Source: Plasmodium coatneyi (taxonomy: Eukaryota; Apicomplexa; Aconoidasida; Haemosporida; Plasmodiidae). Taken from it: a DNA stretch of 64,000 bases. Positions 23,893-34,872 of this stretch are shown here, one piece after another. A program made the translations under genes and the position numbers. The stretch is from contig NC_033560.1 in the NCBI RefSeq assembly GCF_001680005.1, positions 1,181,501-1,245,500 on the forward strand, in the 5' to 3' direction. Each line of letters opens with the position of its first letter. Position 1 is the first letter of the stretch. The notes under the pieces were generated by a model. That model was not told the origin of the DNA. It was given only the letters and a program-made list of their open reading frames with translations, and did not search any database.

Positions 23893-25250
23893 TCACGACT
23901 CTTCGTCATTTAAAATTTCTTCCTTCATAACCTGGAAAAAGGGGGAAAAAATAAGCAAGCGGGGTGGGGGAGTTATACGGGAAAAGCTTTGCGCCCATTG
24001 GGGGAATACATTTTATATTTATAATAGACCATTTGCGTGCAATTTCGTCCAGCGTACCTCCAGTAGCTGAATGTAAATCTCGTAGTAGTCGTCTCCCTTC
24101 AGCATGTCCTTCACAAAGTAGCAGTTCACTTTTATGCGGATCTGCGCGGGTGGGAAGGAAAAAGAAAAAGTGAATGAAAGCAAAAAAAGAAAAAAGGAAG
24201 AAAAAATGGCCTTCTCCCAATGGCAGCCGTGCCGAGACCCGTACCTGCTCGAGGGCTCCCCGGATAACCCCACACAGCAGGCTGCAATAATTCAGGGACG
24301 ACAAAGACTTGGGAAGCTCCACAAAATCGCTTAGCGGGTTCCGGTCAAATGTTATGGAGTACACATTCGTCTCTTTGTCTACGCATGTCACGTTGCCGCT
24401 TATGCCGAGGAACATCTTGAATGCTACCTGCATGGGGGGGACACGTCGACGGAAAAGTGCGTATGTATATATTTCTACACAACTGTAGGGGGGATGCGTG
24501 CATATGTTGTTCGTCACCGTTAATGTAGTGAAACCCCCTCCTTCGAGCATGTGTGTGTAACTTCCATTTGATGAGCAGCCCCTTCGCGTTAACTAGTTAC
24601 ACCCCGTCTGCGTAACTGGTTACTGCCCCTCGGAATCTCTACCTTCGCTATGACCTCCACGGTCTCCTCAAAGTCTTCACAAAACGAAATGTCCGACTTG
24701 GCCAGAAATTCCTCAATCAGTCGTATGCCTATGTTATTTCCCCTAAAGGGTGGAAAAGAGGATTATACAAAATGAGCATTACTCATCGATCGTCTAGCGC
24801 ATCGCTTATCCACTGAAAAAAAAAAGATAAACTCGCTGGAAGCATTTACGTTTATAGAAATGGACGCGGTGGCCCACTTACATTTTCTCCAACTGCTCAT
24901 TAACTTCGTCCACCAGTTCGAGGTCCTTTAAAAGTTGACTGACGAGAGCGCCATAGGTCAACGAGAGCAGCTCTGAGTTCTACAAGGAGAAAGGTGAATT
25001 TTGATGATGCTGTTTGGTGTAAGTAGAAAGGTACGAACAACTGCCAGGTGTGTAGGCGTGTAGGTGTGTTCGTTCCCGTTTAGGGCGTCATTTCATTGAG
25101 GCGTTTTCAGTCCCTCCCGTATGTGACTTTCACGTGGGGCAGGACGAAAAATGATCGTAATGGAAAATCTTCCCATCCGTGGAGACCTACCACTTTTTCC
25201 AGTTTGGCAAAGATGGCATCTCCTTGTTTTTGATATTTATCTTTCGACAT
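23893..25250 (-). CDS. TRAPPC3: TRAPP complex subunit 3 (TRAPPC3/BET3), six exons
   Basis: The exons, read on the minus strand, are 25191-25250, 24881-24979, 24643-24742, 24245-24427, 24058-24141 and 23893-23931. Together they encode about 187 residues, close to the roughly 180 of BET3. The match is clear by eye: NSELLSLTYGALVSQLLKDL, then EQLEKM, GNNIGIRLIEEFLAKS, DFEETVEVIAKVAFKMFLGI, NPLSDFVELP and YCSLLCGVIRGALEQ. BET3 is the core subunit of the TRAPP tethering complexes that act in ER-Golgi traffic and bind Rab1-type GTPases. In other species a conserved Cys in this family is palmitoylated. I did not map that residue here. The junction between exons 2 and 3 is one base out of frame with canonical GT/AG sites (see findings). 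The other junctions are phase 0. Confidence 0.88.
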
Positions 25251-26966
25251 TTTGGGAAGGAAACGTGGGCAGGGAAAAATTCGTTGCGGCAGAGCGGCTT
25301 AATCTTCGCGGCCATGTGTTGGTAATACCGCTTTGGTTTGATTTACATGGCCTAGCCTAGCATTGCATTGCTTTTGTTTACTTTGCCTTTTTTTTTTGTT
25401 TTTTTTTTTTTTAATCATTTTTTGCGAGCCACGCCTGCTCATTTGGTACAACGTTGGTGCCTTCCTCCCGCCATGCATTCACGTTCCTCTTAACGGTGCT
25501 GTTGCGAATGTACAGAAAAAAGTTTCTCCCAGCGAAGATAACGCACGTGTGCTTGATGTGTCTTCCGAATTGCCTCCAGGCACGGCGGTGAGGACCACGG
25601 AAAGTCTCCAACAAATATGGTCTGTGTGTGTGTTATGTCCTCTTTTGATGGTATTCCCCTGTTTTGCCACCCGGTTTTTCCGCACCCTTTTTCCTACACA
25701 TGTGAGGCCTTTTCACCGAACTGTTCGTGGGAGCAACCTTCGTCTCCACATGCGCCCAGCGTAAAGAGGCCAACTTTGGGGCACACCGTCCCTTGTGGTT
25801 GTAACTCTGATGTGTTCCCTCGTTATTCATTCTTCCAAAGAGGCGACCAAACATGTGAAGGGAGGAATCGTTCTTTTCAACCAGCACACCAAAGGTGAGT
25901 TGCCGCTAATAGGTAAGGACGGATTCTCCAATTCATCCATTTCAAGTCAGACCCGATACATGTACCGTCTGCAGCGCATATGTTGGTTCCACCCCGTTCA
26001 ACATCCCATTTTCCCATTTTTTTCTACTTGCACACGGGGGTTCACCCAAATCGAAGAAAAAAATATATTATCCACAAACGGGTGAACCCTCTAAATGTAT
26101 ACCCATTTGAACTTGCAAAAAATTGTTCATTTTATTTTTTTCGCTCGTTTAACGAAACCCGAAGCGGAGTTGTTCGCCTCAGTTGTAAACACAAGTTTGC
26201 GGTTAAAAAAGAAAAAAAAAGACCTGCATGGCACGCTATTTTAAAATGTGTTGCTCTTCGCTACACCTCTTCCCCGCGCCGTACTTTGAAAAAGTAAACA
26301 AAAGATAAAAAAAAAAAAAAAAAAAAAAAAACAGTAGACGGATGCGGCAAAATGGCGAATGTAACTTTGCTGCAAAATTAATTGAAATTTTTTTTTTAAT
26401 GTTCCTCCGTGGTTGCTCCCAAAAATTGGCAAATGTAACAAGTGACAGAAGTAACCGCGACTGTTCTAACGTTGTAAAAATGCTCCCCAACCACGTTCAC
26501 TAAGTTGGGACGAAAAAAAAAAAAAAAAAAGTTAAGTCCAGTCGAGTCATGGAGAGCAGGCCAAGTGGACAGGACAGCCCACCGCAAACACTGGGTAATA
26601 TAAAAAAGTTAAAATTAAACAATTTTTTTCTGTGCAAACATTTTTACAGGAAGAACCATCACACGTTGTTCCATTTGGGGAAGGACAGGGGCAGCTGACC
26701 CGCTTTAACAATCACGAACGGGTGCACATTTATATGCACACACTGTAGGGTTAGCTTCTTTGTGTCTTTCCTCGTCAATTAAAGAATTCCCTTCAGTAGC
26801 ATTTCACACTGGTGAAGCTTTTGCTACTTACTGCGTACCTCGCAAGAAGATACACAGCAGCAAGGGGGAAGATACATGCACTTTCCATCCTCTGGACGGA
26901 GGGTCAATAGTGTTTGGATGAAAACGGGGCAGATGTACCAAAGTGACACAGCAGAAGTTTGGCAAA
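25251..26966. other. Intergenic, divergent promoter region
   Basis: These 1.7 kb separate the divergent TRAPPC3 and RCC1-like genes and probably hold both promoters. They contain T runs near 25402-25412, a run of about 25 A near 26307-26331, and another A run near 26514-26530. Short open frames on both strands show no family character. Confidence 0.6.
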
Positions 26967-29900
26967 ATGGGCGATCCTGAAAATTGGGATAAGAGGGAGA
27001 CAAACAAAAGCATCCGTGGGGGGGACGGCACGAATAGCGGCAGTGAGGAACGCATCACTAGGGATGATCTTGCAAATAGGAATGAGCTGACCACGCGGGA
27101 TGAAGCCTCTGCTGGAGACGCGAAGAAGAAGACGGCATCCCAATTCAGCATCCTGGAGCAGCTGTCCATGCTAAACAAGAGAAAAAAATTCTCCAGGGAA
27201 GATGGATGGGAGGTAATATCAAACATATCGAAATATTCATCAGACCATAACAAAGAAACGGAAAAGAAAAAGATTCTGATCTGTTTAGGCAACAACAATT
27301 TTGGCCAACTAGGGTTCCAGGAGAACGTTAAAATTGGTATAGTAGATTTCTCCACGGTGGTAATTAGTAAGAGGTACCCTGCTAATGAAAGGAGCCGCCA
27401 AACAGGTGGTGATGAAACCATAGCTTGTGAGACGATTGGCGGAAATGATGGCGGCAGCGAAACAGTTGTCGAAGAAGCTCCTAATGGTGAAGCGAAGAAA
27501 ACCCCCGAAAGACGCAAAAGGTATAACGACCTCGCCAGGGAAATCAAGCGGCGGAACAACAACTCCTCTTTTTACAACTGCCAGTCGAATAACACGCTCA
27601 GCAAAAATGAAATATACAACGACATCCTGACCAGACTCCCGAACGACTTTAACATTTCCACGATTAAGAAATTAAAAAATGATGAAAAGGTTGGGAAGAG
27701 CATGAGCAAAGGGAATGTGCACGACTTGCTAGGAAATAGACCTACAACGAGCGGTAGCGGAAGGAAGAACAGAAGCGTCACTAGTGAGGAAGAAATGAAC
27801 AACAGAAATACGCAAAATGGAAAGCGCCTCATAAAGGAGGAATCACGTGGGAAGCTATTCTTGCGCAGGAAAAAGGACAGCATCGGGAATAGGAGGACAG
27901 GGAGCGTCCGGATCAGCCTTAGTAGAGGCACTAACTATCTCAGAAGAAACAGATACAAAGAAGGGGCAATGGAGGAGAAAAAGAAAAGGTTCTTTTCTGA
28001 AAATGAAAAGGACAAGGACTACCAAAGAAGGATCCATCAGTATAGTGACTTTTTCAAAACGAGTGAATATGTAATAGGAGGCAGTGGTGGCAGTTCTGCT
28101 TTGGGAGGAGTCCGTCAAAGCAGCCAAGCGGATATCCAACGCAAAGTGGACATGCTAAAACAGATGGACACAAGCAATAGCCCCAACAGTAATAGGCACT
28201 TGGTAGATGGAGGGAACAAGCAGGGGGAGGACTACCTCTACTTCAACCCAGAGATAATAAACTGCGGGAAGTACCATTCCGGGGTGGTTAGCGAAAACGG
28301 GTTTGTCTGTCTGTGGGGGTTGAACTGCTACGGGCAGCTCGGCGTTAATCCGAACAAGTCAATCCATACCTGTTATCGAAGGACGAAATTAAGCATGTTG
28401 AAAAGGAACTTGGAAGATGAGGACAACGCGAAGAGGGAGAAAAAAAAAAAAAAAAAAAGACTCTCCCGTAAGGGCCATTTTCTCCCCTATGAAGACCGAG
28501 AAGACGGTGCTGTCCCCCTACATACATAAATTAGTTCCCTTGAAGCATTTCGGATATAGGCATAAAGTGAAGGACATAAGTTTAGGGTCGTTCCACACGT
28601 TACTACTCACGTATGACGGGTTCGTTTTTACCTTCGGGTGCAACAAGAAGGCGCAGTTAGGGCTTCCAAATGGGTACCACAGGAAGGTGTCCCACACGAG
28701 CAGGCCGTTCCTCTTACCATTGGTGGTTGTCGAACGGGGGATGCAGAATAGCCACCTACGCTATGGACGAACGAACACTTTTTTCTTCTCATCAAAGAAG
28801 ACCTATGCGAATATCGCACACCCAGTTATTTCCATCACCTGCGGGGCGTACAACAGCGCCTTGATCGACGCAAATAGGAAGCTGTGGATTTGGGGCTGGA
28901 ACAAGTTTGGCCAGATAGATAACTCCTATGCTCTTGAAAAAGTGAAGAGGAAAGAGCGGGAAGAAGCGGCACAGGTGTGCAAGACGTGCAGTAAGGGGGG
29001 AAAAAATATAAGCATGATGAGTCTGAAAAGGATAAGCGAAATGGTACAAAAGGGGGGAGAACATATAAAAAAAAAACTTACATCCAAGGAGTTACACGTG
29101 GAAGATGAAGAAATGCATAAGGACAAACAAGGGAGGTACAAAAAAAGTAACAAACTTGTAAATATCCCGAGAAATGTAAAGATAAAAAATAAAAATGTCC
29201 TTCAGGTCAGTTTGGGTAAGTACCATAGCCTTTGCCTGACGGAGGACAAGTCTGTGTACATATGGGGCTACTTGAAGAAAAAAAAAAAAAAAAAAAAAGC
29301 AGAAGAGGAAGAGAATAGTTGTTCGTATGTTATGGCCTGCTGTGGAGGTAGCGAATACTACAGGAACATCACCATTGTTACGGAGATAACCTGTTTAAGT
29401 AACCTGTACATTTCGAGCATTACCTCCTCCAGCACACACACGGCATTCGTTGCGCCGATTACGTATATCGATGAGAAAAGTGTGGACTCGCAGGGGGGAC
29501 CCAGCAGTGCCATCTCAACTGGAGCGGAAAAAGTGGGAGACAAGTTCAGGTACAACATTCTTCTGAAAAATGATAGCTCCCATTTGTTGGAATATTATTC
29601 TGAGCAGGTCGTAACAAGAGGAGGAGACAACATTTTTTACGTCAAATATGGAGACCTCATTCATTTGATCAGCAGACCATCCCAAGGAGGGGAAAGTCAC
29701 ATTGCAGGTGAGGGTACCCACCCAAGGGAGAACGTCTACCTGATAAATAATTCCCTCCATGTGAGTAATGTGTACAATCAGGAGAGTAATTATTACCTCA
29801 ATTTTAACGCTCGAGGGGGGCATACTGCTGCAAAAACGGATGAAGCAGCGATTAACAGGAATGCCGATCGAGTGAGTAAGATCCTGCAACCACTCCTCCT

Positions 29901-31647
29901 CAGCAATAACAACAACCTGAACCGAGTGGATTTACTACAAATATTTCAGGTAGCCATGGGGAAGAATTTTGCCATTTTTTTAACCTCCTCTCCATCAATT
30001 AATCGTATTTTAAACAAAAAAAAAATTGACTACATAAACAACATTTGCTCCTTAGACGTTTTGCGTAATAAAATCCCCGAGAGAAATATTTTTATCATTG
30101 GCAAGTCGGACTTCCATCACATTATCCTCCCCAGTAACTGCAAGCAGACAAGCATCCCAATCTGCCTGCACAAGAATAAGCTAATAAATGAGGTTCTCCT
30201 ACGGAATAAGAAGCACAATTTTTTAAATATATCTAGGAGGAAGAAGTACTCGGATCAGATTAGCTACTGCAACAAGTTGCTAAACTTGAAAAAGCTGCAC
30301 GGGAAAATAAAAAAAAGCGTCACTAACTGTAGTCTACTCTACAACGATATAGACCAGCAGAGGTGTCCCCTCATGTTGGATTCCACTGCTGGGAACAGAA
30401 GTTCGCTAACGGCTTACAAGCTGAACTCGATGAACTGCAGCACATCCAGAAGTAGGAGCAGGAAGTCCATCTCATACGTGCAATCGTCCAGCGACCGGGC
30501 CAGCAGCAACAACAACAACATCTTCCACTTCAACTTAAGGAAGAGGAGGAACAGGGCAGTGCGGGACAGCCGGGGCAAGTTCACTTCCTCTGAGGATCGC
30601 TTTTCCGGAGATCGAGATGGTAGAAGCCGTGTGAGCAGCCACGTCAGCAGTAACCAAAAAGGGAGCAGTAGAGTTAGTAGCCGAGTTAGCAGCAACCAAA
30701 CCCATGGCAACCACGTTAGCGGTAACCGAACCGATGGTAAACGGGACTCCTTCCGTACAACACCCCAACCTTCGCAGAGCTCTCACCAGACATACGCCTC
30801 CATGGGGCGAATCAACCTCGGTACACATGGAGATGCAAACGATTCGGAGGTAAGCAACCAAGAGCGTGCCCCCGGAGGGGAAAATAAAGAGAAGAAGGAA
30901 AGCACCCCCCCGATATGCAAGGAACAGAAGGATAATTCGTTCAGTTCATCGAACGAGGGAGAAATAAAGAAGGAACACAATTCGCAAAACGGAGCCCATT
31001 TAGGGATGTCAAATAAAGAATCCAACCTGTGCGATGAACCTGGGGAGTACTACCCCATTGGTAAAAAAAAACAGGCAAGCAGTGCGTGGGACACACAAAA
31101 TGGTGGCAAACATTTTTCACACAAGAGCAGCAGCAGAAGTAGTAGCTGTAATAACAACCTTTCGAGTGGCCAAGAAGGGGGAAGAGCTAACAATGCCATG
31201 GTAGGTTCTTTTTCCATCGTGAGGAGGACAAAAAAGGCTGAGATGTGCAGGGAGTACACAACGGATGGGAAGAATAACGAAAGGGATGACCAAAAGGAGA
31301 GTAATAACCCCCCCGCAAAGGGACGGCGCAAAAGCTCCACATGCGTAAATAAAAAAAAACTTTTCAGAAATATGATACTGCAAACTATCGATAACTTAAG
31401 TGATAATTTTTTAAATCAGAAAAATGGATGTGACAGATTGCTTGATTGTGAACAGGTTAAATTAAAGTTTAAAGTTTTTAAAAGAAGGAGGTCTTGTCTG
31501 TGGAATTATTTCACGTATCATCATACGAAAAGGAAGTGTCCCTTGGGATTTAACTTGTCTGAAAATATCGTAAACACAACGCTGCTCGATGTGGCCTGTG
31601 GGGATTACCACTCACTGATTTTGTTGGAGGTGGACACGCTGACGTGA
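26967..31647 (+). CDS. RCC1-repeat (regulator of chromosome condensation-like) protein
   Basis: The start is the ATG at 26967 (MGDPENWDKRE). The protein is about 1,530 residues. RCC1-type blade motifs are visible in order: ICLGNNNFGQLGF, CGKYHSGVVSENGFVCLWG, ISLGSFHTLLLTYDGFVFTFG, ITCGAYNSALIDANRKLWIWG, VSLGKYHSLCLTEDKSVYIWG, AMGKNFAIFLTSSP and a last VACGDYHSLILLEVD at the C-terminus. Blades are separated by large low-complexity inserts, including a Ser/Asn/Arg-rich stretch at about 30590-30760 with repeated VSSNQ-like units. In other eukaryotes RCC1 is the chromatin-bound exchange factor for Ran, but many RCC1-repeat proteins have other roles. The frame changes near 28440-28535. Either a 67-base intron (28468-28534, GTAAGG donor) or a single-base error in a 19-A tract explains it. 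A second A tract near 29279-29298 is read in frame as poly-Lys. Confidence 0.8.
30634..30738 (+). repeat. Coding Ser/Asn degenerate repeat in the RCC1-like gene
   Basis: Degenerate repeated units encode VSS-x-(V)SSNQ and similar motifs (SHVSSNQ, SRVSSRVSSNQ, NHVSGNR). This is a low-complexity insert between RCC1 blades. Confidence 0.6.
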
Positions 31648-32678
31648 CGGTGCGCCGAGGGGGGAATTACCAAACGGATGTGCCTGCACGTTCAGTTCTC
31701 CGTTCACAAAACCCTTTCCCCTCCAGGGCAATCACCACGAGTGGCTACTCCCCCAATGGAGTGATGAATGGGGAAAATGCGGGGTAGAAGCCTCCCCTTT
31801 TTTTTTTTATTTTTCTTTTTGGCATGCGATGGTACGAAATGTGGCCCAATTGGTCTTATCCAAGGAATCCCAAATGGGGACAATTTTTTTTTTTTTTTTT
31901 CGTAAGTTATTTTTCCCTTTTAACCGCGTGGGAGGATGCTATACAATTCGACGTGGTTGGCATGCGTATCTATATCAATGAATTTTCCGCGTTGCGTTTT
32001 GGAAGCACGTATACCTTCCTTCCATTTTGTGATTTTTCTTTTTTCCATTAAAATGATTGTTTTTTCCGTTGCGCGCTGGCACAGGCGCCGTTAATTGGAG
32101 CGACTTTGAAGGGGGCATAAAGACTAATTTTTTTTTTTTTTTTTTTGGGGGCCTCTTCGGGGTCTCAAAAGAAAAAAAATAAATAATACCGCTTTGTACT
32201 TTTCCTTACAACCGACCTACTTAGTACCATCATATCGGAGAAATTATTTTACCCATTTGTGTTTCTTCCATTTTTATTTGATTTTTTTTTTCCCCTCAAT
32301 TTTTTATGCCTCGTTTGTAACCCCCTAAGTTGACTTCCAAATTTAACGCATCGGAACAGTCAACCGGGCAGCAACTGTTGAGGAAAAAAAGCAGAAAAAA
32401 AAAAAAAAAAACGCCTAATCGGGGAAACATGACACGGACTTAGGTATGTATGTAGTTGCCTCCTTACATAGTAAGCATACTAACAGGGTAGGAAGTGAAC
32501 CAAAAAAAAAGTAGCAGACGTAGCGAAGGAGCGACGTGGGTAGCCCCGCGAAGTAACAACGGGTACAGTTTAGCCCTTACATCGCGGGAACGGGAGAAAA
32601 AAAAAGAAGTGGCCACAACGCGTCCGTGCATTTGTATAAGGGGGCATATGTGCAACCCATAGTTGAGCAAGACGAAGG
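31648..32678. other. Intergenic, between two plus-strand genes
   Basis: This kilobase holds the 3' end of the RCC1-like gene and the upstream region of NOB1. Poly-T tracts lie near 31886-31900 and 32130-32146, and an A tract near 32395-32410. No supported gene. Confidence 0.6.
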
Positions 32679-34097
32679 ATGAGCAGGCACAAATACGTTT
32701 TGGACGCGAACAGCGTCATCAAGTGTAAGGACTTATTGTTCACAAACTACGATTGCTACGTTACAGAAGGAGTTATAAAAGAAATAAAAGATGAGCACTC
32801 GAGGAAGAGACTGAACAACATGATGCCGCTGCTAACTGTTGCTCAGGCGGAAGAGAGGGATGTGAATTTTGTAAAATATTTTTCCAAGCTGACTGGGGAT
32901 TACGACTCCCTGAGTGAGGTAGACATAGACGTCATTGCACTGACTTATATGCTGCACCGTATGCATGGAGATGTGTCCAAGTTGAATGCTGCTCCTATGG
33001 AAACCATTTATAAGTACGACCAAGTTGAGTTTGATTATGTGGGGAAGGGGAGGCGGAAAGGGAAGAACATGGAGGATAGCCCCACGGGGGGTGAACAAGC
33101 AACTGAGGAGGGGGAAGCCACCACGAGCAGCACGCAGCCGGAAAAGGCGGACTCAGGGGTGGACGTTTTGAAGCGGGAGGATGACCCAACGGGGGGGTGC
33201 GACGTCACAGACGGGGGTGGAAGTATACAAGGAAGTGACGCTGACGCAGACGCGGATGAAAGTATGCACGAAAGTGACACCGACGCAGACGCGGATGAAT
33301 GTATACACGAAAGTGACGCCGAATCGAATGAAAGCGCTAATGGAGACGACTCACCCAGAGCGGGGGGACGAATCCGAGGGTGCGAAATGATCAGAGAGGA
33401 AGTCGTACAAGTGGAGGAGGAGGCCAACCAGGAGGACGACGAAGGAGGCCAATGGATAAACATAAACAATTACGACACGCAAAATGTAGACGTAAATAGG
33501 GAAGAAAAATTCACCCCAAAAGTAGCATGCGTAACGACAGATTATGCCATGCAAAATGTTATGTACCAGATGGGCTTAAATGTAATAACAATGGATGGAT
33601 TTAAAATAAATTCCATAAAATTGTGGGGACATATATGCACATCATGCTACACATTTGTAAGAAAGACTTCTGTTATGTTCTGCTCCAAATGTGGAAATAA
33701 CAATTTGAGAAAAGTAAATGTCGTGGTGGATAATAATTTAAAAAAGCTAGTCGTGAAAATTCCCCAATTTAGGGTTAATACCAAAAACACCATTTATAGT
33801 ATTCCCAAAAAAAAAAATTCTTCTCAAAAAAAATTTCAAGATAAGTTGCAAATATTTAGGGAAGATGAATTGCTCATGGGGGGCAGAAAACAATTTTTAA
33901 CACATCAAAAAAAAATGTACGAATCTCAGAAAAGTAAAAAGGACCCCTTCAGTGGAGACAACCTGCATGACAACTATGCCAACGACTGGACCTACAGGAC
34001 CACTTTGAAAAATGGCAAGGTTGCCATTTTGACCAACCCGAAAATTGTCGTGGGGGGGAAGAAGAAGCATCCCCACAGGAGGAAAAAGAAGAAGTAG
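32679..34097 (+). CDS. NOB1: RNA-binding endonuclease NOB1 (PIN domain, zinc ribbon)
   Basis: This intron-free gene encodes 472 residues. The N-terminal PIN domain (residues 1-100) starts YVLDANSVIK, whose Asp is the usual first metal ligand. It continues with VTEGVIKEIKDEHSRKR and closes with DIDVIALTYML. The middle (about 115-270) is an acidic low-complexity insert with a DADAD-containing tandem repeat. A four-Cys zinc ribbon follows (ICTSCYTF and MFCSKCGNNNL, about residues 320-345). The C-terminus has the family signature NGKVAILTNPKIVVGGKKK, followed by a very basic tail. NOB1 cuts 20S pre-rRNA at site D to make the mature 3' end of 18S rRNA in pre-40S particles. All parts match the family, so this is one of the firmest calls here. 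Confidence 0.93.
   Translation: MSRHKYVLDANSVIKCKDLLFTNYDCYVTEGVIKEIKDEHSRKRLNNMMPLLTVAQAEERDVNFVKYFSKLTGDYDSLSEVDIDVIALTYMLHRMHGDVSKLNAAPMETIYKYDQVEFDYVGKGRRKGKNMEDSPTGGEQATEEGEATTSSTQPEKADSGVDVLKREDDPTGGCDVTDGGGSIQGSDADADADESMHESDTDADADECIHESDAESNESANGDDSPRAGGRIRGCEMIREEVVQVEEEANQEDDEGGQWININNYDTQNVDVNREEKFTPKVACVTTDYAMQNVMYQMGLNVITMDGFKINSIKLWGHICTSCYTFVRKTSVMFCSKCGNNNLRKVNVVVDNNLKKLVVKIPQFRVNTKNTIYSIPKKKNSSQKKFQDKLQIFREDELLMGGRKQFLTHQKKMYESQKSKKDPFSGDNLHDNYANDWTYRTTLKNGKVAILTNPKIVVGGKKKHPHRRKKKK
33226..33335 (+). repeat. Tandem acidic repeat inside NOB1
   Basis: Three to four imperfect copies of a roughly 42-base unit encode HESD-x-DADADE-type peptides between the PIN domain and zinc ribbon. 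Such insert repeats usually vary in length between strains. Confidence 0.7.
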
Positions 34098-34872
34098 GAA
34101 AAAAAAATATAATAATAGAATAATTGGGTCAGAGTGAGTTCTCATATGCCATACGTATGTGATCCTTGTGAGGGCCAACTCCCCCTTGGGGGGTTAAACC
34201 ATCCGACGTGCATCATCCACGTAGGATGATTTATCATCACAGTGTGTTATACCATTCGTTGGTATTCTATCTCCATTTGAATTTACGAAACGGCGGGAGA
34301 AGTGTCACCTTTATGTGCGCCCGTCGCAGGGTGAACCTTTAACCTGTCCTCATGTCGCTTTAAAGTGCCTTCCATTTGTTCGCACTCATGTGTGCACAAT
34401 TTGTTACTTTTTTTTTTTTTTTTGATGCGCATTTTTGGTGCCTTTTTTTAACTATTTTTAAAAAACTTCAAACAGTTGCAAAATGGCCAAATGATTTTGC
34501 ACAGAGAGGGACCCACGTTGGGTGTGTAGATACACATCAGGGGGGAAACAATTTATATATAAATAAAATTCCAACGGTCTACCCCCCTACAGATGGGAGA
34601 AACGCATAGACACACACGTTCATACCTATGTGCGGATAACCCTCTCGGAGTGAGCGGCACCCGTAAGTTTTCATCCACTCGCAAAAATGTTCTGTGATTC
34701 CACCGACCGGTCACATATGAGGAAGTAAAAGGAAAGAACAAATCTGCCAAAATAGCGGAAAAAAGGGGAATACACCACACGCACTATCTCAAAGGGAAAA
34801 GAAAAAAAAAAAAAAAAACTTCATTTCACTGTTTGTTTTTTAAAAAATATCGTATACTCTGCTTGCACAAAA
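34098..34872. other. Intergenic, between two plus-strand genes
   Basis: These 0.8 kb include a T run near 34409-34423 and an A run near 34802-34818, about 55 bases before the next start codon. No supported gene. Confidence 0.6.
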
